A stretch of 64,000 nucleotides of DNA from Streptomyces sp. DI166 (GTDB taxonomy: Bacteria > Actinomycetota > Actinomycetes > Streptomycetales > Streptomycetaceae): positions 1 through 64,000 of the forward strand of contig NZ_FLSP01000038.1 in assembly GCF_900091315.1 (NCBI RefSeq), read 5' to 3'. Positions 58,377 through 64,000 of this stretch are shown piece after piece. Both the position numbers and the translations under genes were made by a program. Each line of letters starts with the position of its first letter. The first letter of the stretch is position 1. The notes below the pieces were generated by a model. The model was not told the DNA's origin and ran no database searches. It saw only the letters and a list, made by a program, of their open reading frames with translations.

Positions 58377-59303
58377 GTGAGCGCAGCGAGCACGCGAAGC
58401 CGCACCCCCGACCGCCTGTGCGCCGAGGCGGTCGACCTCGCCCGCACCGCCGCCGAGGAGGCTGCCGCGCCCGGCGTCGTGGGGGAGCACACGGGGCTGG
58501 TCTCCGAGGGCGACCGCGTCGTCACGCACTTCTTCGAGTGCAAGGAACTGGGGTACCGCGGCTGGCGCTGGGCCGTGACCGTGGCCCGCGCCTCCCGGGC
58601 GAAGATCGTCACCCTGGACGAGGTCGTCCTGCTGCCCGGCCCGGACGCCCTGCTGGCACCCGAGTGGGTGCCGTGGAGCGAGCGGCTGCGTCCCGGCGAC
58701 ATGGGTCCCGGGGACCTGCTGCCCACGGACGCCGAGGACCTGCGTCTGGAGCCCGGTTACACCGGCGAGGACGAGCCGCTGCCCAGCTCCCCCGTCTCGC
58801 ACGAGATGGCCGAGCTGGTCGAGGCCGAGGACGCCGAGGTCACCGAGGGCGCTCCGGCCAGTCTGCCGGTCGCGCCGACCCGCGGCTCGATCGCGGCGGT
58901 CGCCGAGGAACTGGGCCTGCGCCGGGCCCGGGTCCTGTCCCGCTACGGGCTGCACATCGCCGCCGACCGCTGGGAGGAGGCGTTCGGCGCCAAGACCCCG
59001 ATGGCGCAGGCGGCCCCCGCGCCCTGCGTCAGCTGCGGCTTCCTGATGCCGATCGGCGGCTCGCTCGGCCAGGCCTTCGGTGTCTGCGCCAACGAGTTCT
59101 CCCCGGCCGACGGCCGCGTGGTCTCCCTGGCCTACGGCTGCGGCGGCCACTCCGAGGCCGCGGTCATGCCCCGTCCCCCGCAGCCGCCGCCCCCGGTCAT
59201 CGACGAGACCACCGTCGACCCCTTCCCCCTCCGCCCCTCGGCGGACTCGGGCTCGGTCCCGGCGGTCCCGGACGACAGCGCGGCGGATCTGGGGCACTCG
59301 TAG
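58377..59303 (+). CDS. DUF3027 family protein
   Basis: 308 aa from GTG 58377 with GGAGAG upstream. DRLCAEAVDLARTAAEEAAAPG is the N-terminal helix of DUF3027; CKELGYRGWRWAVTVARA and VSHEMAELVEAEDAEV follow. A Cys pair (APCVSCGFLMP) plus further Cys/His residues could bind zinc. The C-terminus is Pro-rich. Function unknown; conserved across Streptomyces. It is divergent from the MFS gene. Confidence 0.85.
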   Translation: MSAASTRSRTPDRLCAEAVDLARTAAEEAAAPGVVGEHTGLVSEGDRVVTHFFECKELGYRGWRWAVTVARASRAKIVTLDEVVLLPGPDALLAPEWVPWSERLRPGDMGPGDLLPTDAEDLRLEPGYTGEDEPLPSSPVSHEMAELVEAEDAEVTEGAPASLPVAPTRGSIAAVAEELGLRRARVLSRYGLHIAADRWEEAFGAKTPMAQAAPAPCVSCGFLMPIGGSLGQAFGVCANEFSPADGRVVSLAYGCGGHSEAAVMPRPPQPPPPVIDETTVDPFPLRPSADSGSVPAVPDDSAADLGHS

Positions 59304-59395
59304 GGGTTACGCGGCCCTGGCGCCGCACCACTGGCGTGTGCGGCGGCTTCAGGCCACGCCGGGCCCCTATGGACACATGAGTGGAAGGCCTTCTG

Positions 59396-59812
59396 TCAGG
59401 GCCGAGGGATCTCGGCGTACAGAGACGGGTCGATGTGGAAGGCGACGGCAGGTGCGACGAGCGCCGTGCACGCGATGCCCGCGTACCAGGACCGGTGGAC
59501 GTTGACGGCCCGGGTGACGAGGTAGTTGGTGAAGGCGCACATCAGCAGGTACGGGACGGTGAGGAGGACGATCCCGGCCACCGCGGGGCCCATGCCGTCG
59601 TCGGTGTCCGTCGGTGACGGCTCGGACGCCCAGCCGTATTCGGGCAGCACCCAGACCTCCAGGAGCCGCCAGGGCAGGTCCACGACGCTGTTGCCCAGGT
59701 AGCCGAGGACGAGGTTCACGGCGGCGGCCAGGGCGACGGTGGCGGCCGCTCGCCCGCGCGGGCCGCGCACCACGGCCAGGAACTCCTCCTGGCTTCGTCC
59801 CGGCCGGCTCAC
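59396..59812 (-). CDS. Small integral membrane protein
   Basis: 138 aa, GTG start. Three hydrophobic segments are visible (AAATVALAAAVNLVLGYLG, PAVAGIVLLTVPYLLMCAF, YAGIACTALVAPAVAF) around an acidic loop (SEPSPTDTDDGMG). The start codon overlaps the stop of the upstream remnant (GTGA at 59809-59812), suggesting old translational coupling. Function unknown. Confidence 0.75.
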   Translation of the reverse strand: MSRPGRSQEEFLAVVRGPRGRAAATVALAAAVNLVLGYLGNSVVDLPWRLLEVWVLPEYGWASEPSPTDTDDGMGPAVAGIVLLTVPYLLMCAFTNYLVTRAVNVHRSWYAGIACTALVAPAVAFHIDPSLYAEIPRP

Positions 59813-59947
59813 AAGTGGTCGCCCCGGGCGATGGCGTTGTACTTCTCGAACGTCGCGTGCACCTTCGTCCCCCTCCGCGCCTCGGTCTCCGCGTTCAAGT
59901 TGTCGCCCCGGTAGTACTTCAGGTACGTGGCGTGTGGTCGTACGCCG
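59809..59947 (-). pseudogene. 3' remnant of a gene upstream of the small membrane protein
   Basis: An open frame without a usable early start ends in PHATYLKYYRGDNLNAETEA then RRGTKVHATFEKYNAIARGD and HL-stop. The composition is protein-like and less GC-biased than usual; upstream, an in-frame TGA cuts it off. The only in-frame starts are TTG or GTG close to the end. It looks like the C-terminus of a decayed protein coupled to the membrane gene. The rest of the gap to 60146 shows nothing else. Confidence 0.4.
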
Positions 59948-60146
59948 ACGTCACAGCGACGGGTCGGTCAGGTACGTCGCACGGGGTCAGAGCCTAGGCA
60001 CAGACCGGATCCGGGGCGCAAGGGGTGGCGGGTGCGGTTCGTCGTCACCGCGTACGCGCCGACGCTCTGCCTGCGGGAACGTCTGTCGTTCCGGCACCCC
60101 GGCCGCCAAGCGGTACCTTCGTCGCACGACGAGGAGTGGAGTGAAC

Positions 60147-63100
60147 GTGAGCAAGTTCGTGCGGCCGGCTGTCGAGGGGGCGGACCCGTTCGGGACCGCC
60201 CGGCTGCGGCGCGGAGTGCTGGACGCGTGGGCCACCAGTCCGGCCCGGTTCCGGGAGGACGCCAACGCCGAGGAGGACCTGGTTCTCGGCGGGTACCGGG
60301 ACCGGCTCGTCGTCGAGCTCGCCCAGAACGCCGCCGACGCCGCCGCTCGTGCCGGAGTGCCGGGGCGGCTGAGGCTCACCCTGCGCGACGGGGTCCTCGT
60401 CGCCGCCAACACCGGCGCCCCGTTGGACGCGGCCGGGGTCGAGTCGCTCTCCACGCTCAGGGCCTCGGCCAAGCGGGACACCCCTTCCATCGGGCGGTTC
60501 GGCGTCGGGTTCGCCGCCGTGCTGTCCGTCACCGACGAGCCCGCCGTCGTCGGGCGGCACGGGGGCGTGCGCTGGGCGCTCGCCGAGGCCCGGGAGCTGG
60601 CCCGCGAGACCGCGCGGCACAGTCCGGGGCTCGGGGACGAGATCCGGCGCCGCGACGGGCATGTGCCGCTGCTCAGGCTGCCGTTCGCGGCCGAGGGCAC
60701 CGCCCCGGCGCCGTACGACACCGCCGTCATCCTGCCGCTGCGCGACACGGCCGCCGCCGATCTGGCGGAGCGGCTGCTGGACGCCGTCGACGACGCCCTG
60801 CTGCTGGCGCTTCCCGGGCTCACCGAGGTCGTCGTCGAGACCGACACCGTGCGTACGATCAGCCGCCGCACGGAGGGCGCCGAGACCGTCGTGGAGGACT
60901 CCCGGGACGGCACCACCCGGTGGCGTACGGCCACCGCGCACGGGCCGCTCACCCCGGAACTGCTTGCCGACCGGCCGGTGGAGGAGCGGCTGCGCCCGCA
61001 CTGGTCGGTCACCTGGGCCGTGCCCGCCGACAAGGACGGCACCCCGGCCCGCCCGCGCACCAGCCCCGTCCTGCACGCCCCGACCCCCAGCGACGAGGCC
61101 CTCGGCGTGCCCGCGCTGCTCATCGCCTCCTTCCCGCTGGACACCACCCGGCGGCACGCGGCCCCCGGCCCGCTGACCGACTTCCTCGTGGAGCGCGCCG
61201 CCGACGCCTACGCCGAACTCCTCGCCGCCTGGCGCCCGGTGACCGCCCAGATCATCGACCTGGTGCCCGGCCCGCTCGGCAAGGGCGAACTCGACGGCGC
61301 CCTGCGCGCCGCGATCCTCCAGCGCCTGCCGCGCACCGCCTTCCTGCCGCCCGCCCTCGACGCCGACGACGACGAACTCCCCGAGGCGTTGCGCCCGAGG
61401 GACGCCGAAGTGGTGGAGGGCGCGGGCGCCGAGACCGTACGGGTGCTCGCCGAGGTGCTGCCCACCCTGCTGCCCGCCGGGCTCGAACGGCGCGTGGAAC
61501 TGCGCACGCTGGGCGTGGCCCGGGTGCCGCTGACCGACGCGGTCGACCGGCTGGCCGGTCTGGAGAAGGACCCCGAGTGGTGGCGGCGGCTCTACGACAG
61601 CCTCGCCGGGGTCGACCCCGACCGGCTCTCCGGGCTGCCGGTGCCGCTCGCCGACGGGCGCACCACCATCGGCCCCCGCCAGGTCCTGCTGCCCGCCCCG
61701 GACGCCGCCGGCATCGACCCGGAGGTGCTGGCCCGGCTCGGTCTGAAGGTCGCCCACCCGGACGCCGCCCACCCGCTGCTGGAGAAGCTGGGCGCGCTGC
61801 CCGCCACCCCGCGCGCGGTGCTGACCACCCCGCAGGTGCGGGCCGCGGTCGCCGCCTCCCTGGACGACGAGGGCGGTTTCGACTGGGAGCAGGACGCGCT
61901 GGACGCCGAGGAACTGGCCGACACCGTGCTGGCCCTGGTCCGGGACGCCGACCTGGAACCGGGCGACGAGCCCTGGCTCGGCGCGCTCGCCCTGCCCGAC
62001 GAGGACGGGGAGCCCGCCCCCGCCGGTGAACTGGTCTTCCCCGGAAGCCCCTTCCACCAGGTGATGCGGGAGGGCGAACTCGCCACTGTCGATGCCGAGT
62101 TGGCGGACAAGTGGGGTGAACAGCCGCTGGCCGCCTGCGGCGTGCTGGCGCACTTCGCTCTCGTCCGCGCCACCGACGTCGTCCTCGACCCCGACGAACT
62201 GGAGCCCCGCGAGGGCGACTTCGCCGAACCCGACGACGCCGGGCTGCTGGACGCCGTGGACGTGTGGTGCGAGGACATCCTCGACCGCTTCCCGGACACG
62301 CCGGTGCCGCCCGTCGCCACCGAACTGGTCGCCGTGCGCGACCTGGACCTCGTCGACGACGACAAGTGGCCCCAGGCCCTCGCCCTGCTCGCCCGGCCCC
62401 CGTACCGCGACGCCCTCACCCAGCAGGTGCGCATCCTGCTTCCCGACGGCACCCACGAGGTCGTACGGCCCTACACCGCCTGGTGGCTGCGCGGGCACCC
62501 GGTGCTCGACGGCCGCCGCCCCGCAGGACTGCTCGCCGCGGGCGGCGACCCGCTGCTGCGCGGCCTGTACGACGAGGCCGACGCCACCGGGTTCGACGAC
62601 GAACAGGTACTGCGGGCGCTGGGCGTACGGACGTCGGTGGCCGCGCTGCTGGACGAGCCCGGCGGGGCCGCGGAACTCCTCGACCGGCTCGCCGACCCCG
62701 ACCGTGCGGTGACCGCGGCCCAACTGCACGCCCTGTACGGCTTCCTGGCCGAGCTGGACCCCGAGCAGGTGACCCTGCCGGACGAGCTGCGGGCCGTGGT
62801 GGACGGCCGGGTGGAGGTGGTGGACGCCGCCGACGCCGTGGTCGTCGACTCGCCCGACCTGCTCCCCTTCACCGAGGGCGTAGCCCTGCTCCCGGTGCGC
62901 CCGGCGCGCGCCGCCGAGCTGGCCGAGCTGTTCCAGGTGCGGCGGCTGAGCGAGTCCGTCACCGGGCGCGTCGACTCCGAGGGCACCGAGCACGACGTAC
63001 CGGAGTCGGTGCGGGTGCTGCTGGGCCCGCGCACGCCTTCCTCGTACATCGAGCACGAGGAGCTGGTGGTGGACGGGGTGGAGATCGACTGGCGGCTCAC

Positions 63101-63254
63101 CGACGACGGCGTTCTGCACGCCGCCACCCTGGAGGGGGTGGCCGCGGGGCTCGCCTGGGCGGCCGGGCAGTGGCCGCGCCGGTTCGAGGTGGCGGCGCTG
63201 CTGGAGGACCCGTCCCGCACGCAGGAATTGGCCCGCGACCGCTGGTTCGACTGA
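60147..63254 (+). CDS. Sacsin/Hsp90-type ATP-binding protein
   Basis: 1035 aa from GTG 60147 (VSKFVRPAVEGADPFG), GAGGAG 10 nt upstream; GTG 60141 is possible. The N-terminal GHKL fold (about 30-250) is clear: VELAQNAADAAARAG (N box), VAANTGAPLDAAGVESL (G1) and IGRFGVGFAAVLSVTDEP (G2-type loop). The remaining 750 residues are acidic and contain no kinase or topoisomerase domain. This matches sacsin-like ATP-binding proteins related to Hsp90, probable chaperones. No obvious cofactor gene is nearby. A DNA or protein remodelling role is possible. Confidence 0.83.
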   Translation: MSKFVRPAVEGADPFGTARLRRGVLDAWATSPARFREDANAEEDLVLGGYRDRLVVELAQNAADAAARAGVPGRLRLTLRDGVLVAANTGAPLDAAGVESLSTLRASAKRDTPSIGRFGVGFAAVLSVTDEPAVVGRHGGVRWALAEARELARETARHSPGLGDEIRRRDGHVPLLRLPFAAEGTAPAPYDTAVILPLRDTAAADLAERLLDAVDDALLLALPGLTEVVVETDTVRTISRRTEGAETVVEDSRDGTTRWRTATAHGPLTPELLADRPVEERLRPHWSVTWAVPADKDGTPARPRTSPVLHAPTPSDEALGVPALLIASFPLDTTRRHAAPGPLTDFLVERAADAYAELLAAWRPVTAQIIDLVPGPLGKGELDGALRAAILQRLPRTAFLPPALDADDDELPEALRPRDAEVVEGAGAETVRVLAEVLPTLLPAGLERRVELRTLGVARVPLTDAVDRLAGLEKDPEWWRRLYDSLAGVDPDRLSGLPVPLADGRTTIGPRQVLLPAPDAAGIDPEVLARLGLKVAHPDAAHPLLEKLGALPATPRAVLTTPQVRAAVAASLDDEGGFDWEQDALDAEELADTVLALVRDADLEPGDEPWLGALALPDEDGEPAPAGELVFPGSPFHQVMREGELATVDAELADKWGEQPLAACGVLAHFALVRATDVVLDPDELEPREGDFAEPDDAGLLDAVDVWCEDILDRFPDTPVPPVATELVAVRDLDLVDDDKWPQALALLARPPYRDALTQQVRILLPDGTHEVVRPYTAWWLRGHPVLDGRRPAGLLAAGGDPLLRGLYDEADATGFDDEQVLRALGVRTSVAALLDEPGGAAELLDRLADPDRAVTAAQLHALYGFLAELDPEQVTLPDELRAVVDGRVEVVDAADAVVVDSPDLLPFTEGVALLPVRPARAAELAELFQVRRLSESVTGRVDSEGTEHDVPESVRVLLGPRTPSSYIEHEELVVDGVEIDWRLTDDGVLHAATLEGVAAGLAWAAGQWPRRFEVAALLEDPSRTQELARDRWFD

Positions 63255-63265
63255 GGTCCGGCCGA

Positions 63266-63291
63266 GGCCCGTACCGGCTCCCGGACGGGCC
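63266..63291 (+). terminator. Terminator after the sacsin-like gene
   Basis: GGCCCGT (63266-63272) and ACGGGCC (63285-63291) enclose a CCGG/CCGG inner pairing, and a short AAAAATT follows. It separates the large gene from the secreted-protein gene. Confidence 0.72.
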
Positions 63292-63352
63292 CGGAAAAAT
63301 TCCTCACAGAATCTTCGTACGTCGTACAACCTTTTGATCGTCTCGCGAATCG

Positions 63353-63381
63353 GATCATGTGAGCCAACAGGCTCCATGATC
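63353..63381 (+). promoter_or_regulatory. Hairpin/palindrome upstream of secreted protein gene
   Basis: GATCATG (63353-63359) pairs with CATGATC (63375-63381) and GAGCC (63361-63365) with GGCTC (63370-63374), one bulged T and an AACA loop. It lies 72 bp before ATG 63454 and may be an operator or a leader-RNA hairpin. Confidence 0.5.
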
Positions 63382-63453
63382 ACTTGGGCTCCGGCCGACG
63401 ACGAGCCGTTGGGAACGACCAGCGTCGGGGCCCCTCTCCACACTGGGGAACAC

Positions 63454-64000
63454 ATGCGTATTCGCGCCACCGTGGCCGCCGTCTCCGGCGCCCTGGCCCT
63501 GTCCGCCGCCGTCGCGCCGCTCGCGCAGGCGGACGACTCGCGCCAGCCCGTCCAGCGCAGCGCCGCGAGCGAGGCCGCCCACGCGGCCACCGGCAAGTCG
63601 GTTTACGCCGCTGCCGCCGAAGGCGAGCCCTACCTGCTCAACGCGACCTTCTCCAACGTGAAGGTCAACAACGGCAGCGACATCAAGGTCGGCACCACCA
63701 ACGTGGTCAAGGTGCCGGTCTCCTTCACCCTCACCCACGGCGCCGAGGTCGACATCCACGCGGACGACTTCTTCGCGGGCGTCGAGCTGTACCGCGGTAC
63801 CTCCTTCGACGACGTGATCTGGTGGTTCGACAGCAACGACGCCACCTGCACGGACACCTCCGCCACCGCCGCCAGCTGCAAGGCCACGGTCGAGATCGAC
63901 CCGTTCTTCCTGCTGAACGAGGACGCGGGCAGCTGGAAGGCCGCCGCCTTCGCGGTCGCCTTCAACGGCGAGGACCCGGAGGACCCGCAGAACCTGGACA
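63454..64000 (+). CDS. Secreted protein, partial (window end)
   Basis: At least 182 aa; the gene runs off the window. GGGGAA precedes the ATG. A Sec signal peptide is clear: MRIRATVAAVSGALALSAAV then APLAQA as the cleavage site. The mature part begins DDSRQPVQRSAASEAAHA and continues as a beta-rich acidic domain (NATFSNVKVNNGSDIKVG, HGAEVDIHADDFFAGVELY) with one Cys pair region (TCTDTSATAASC). It is exported; function unknown, perhaps wall-associated or metal-binding by its acidic residues. Confidence 0.85.
   Translation, partial: MRIRATVAAVSGALALSAAVAPLAQADDSRQPVQRSAASEAAHAATGKSVYAAAAEGEPYLLNATFSNVKVNNGSDIKVGTTNVVKVPVSFTLTHGAEVDIHADDFFAGVELYRGTSFDDVIWWFDSNDATCTDTSATAASCKATVEIDPFFLLNEDAGSWKAAAFAVAFNGEDPEDPQNLD

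Noticed and set aside
60045..63596. An open frame of about 1180 codons antisense to the sacsin-like gene
   Set aside because: The sense strand has GHKL motifs and a ribosome site; the antisense product is Gly/Arg/Gln-rich shadow sequence.

Overview
The base composition (very high GC, strong GC3 bias, GTG/TTG starts) and the gene set identify a Streptomyces chromosome. From memory, gene content and order match the S. coelicolor region around SCO4260-SCO4340 (cdgB, nagKA, thrC, groEL2, mqnD/mqnB); this is recollection, not a search result. No rRNA, tRNA or CRISPR was seen.

Layout. 1-5.2 kb: an unusual peptide locus. A trypsin-like protease with an effector-associated tail, a roughly 60-aa FxsA-like peptide and an HExxH enzyme run leftwards; a second peptide/HExxH pair runs rightwards from the same intergenic region. 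No radical SAM partner is visible. 5.2-16.3 kb: housekeeping and accessory enzymes (GNATs, APH(6)-like kinase, flavoproteins, M1 lipoprotein peptidase, TerD, ArfB, flavin reductase). 16.3-18.2 kb: the diguanylate cyclase gene cdgB behind a BldD-like box and a CRP-like palindrome. 19.3-23.9 kb: amino-sugar block (PfkB kinase, nagA, nagK, divergent sugar-binding lipoprotein) with two DasR-type (dre) sites. 24-27.8 kb: otsB, otsA and gpgS for trehalose and glucosylglycerate. 27.9-29.7 kb: SAM-I riboswitch, thrC and a ThiS/MoaD-like sulfur carrier. 30-32.3 kb: cold-shock gene, then groEL2 under two tandem CIRCE operators. 32.5-38.5 kb: OYE-like reductase, MFS exporter, and a MurNAc uptake and recycling set (PTS EIIBC, MurQ, MurR-type regulator). 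38.5-49.8 kb: small conserved proteins, DinB-GNAT fusion, HD phosphohydrolase, CutC, HelD-type RNA polymerase recycling factor, solitary RelE-like toxin, XPB helicase and its partner. 50.0-52.0 kb: a complete IS630-family element of 1982 bp carrying a passenger gene. 52.1-64 kb: a frameshifted HAAS-type membrane protein, HAD phosphatase, a second cold-shock gene with a duplicated stop-truncated start in its leader, mqnD/mqnB, lipoprotein, MFS, DUF3027, a sacsin/Hsp90-like ATPase and a secreted protein cut by the window end.

Structure that genes do not explain. A hairpin-rich repeat of about 70-90 bp, ending in GACTGCCCGCAGCTA, occurs three times in the same orientation (near 5, 8081 and 49937). 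The IS630 element sits exactly at the TA of that tail in the third copy. Terminators, palindromic operators and two probable gene remnants are annotated separately.

How the genes work together. The nag block, the mur block and the solute-binding protein form a cell-wall amino-sugar salvage theme that in Streptomyces feeds into development through DasR; cdgB adds c-di-GMP control of development. The strongest candidate for a poorly described system is the mirrored peptide/HExxH/protease locus at 1-5.2 kb. Next come the IS630 passenger gene with its repeat target and the leader duplication upstream of the second cold-shock gene.
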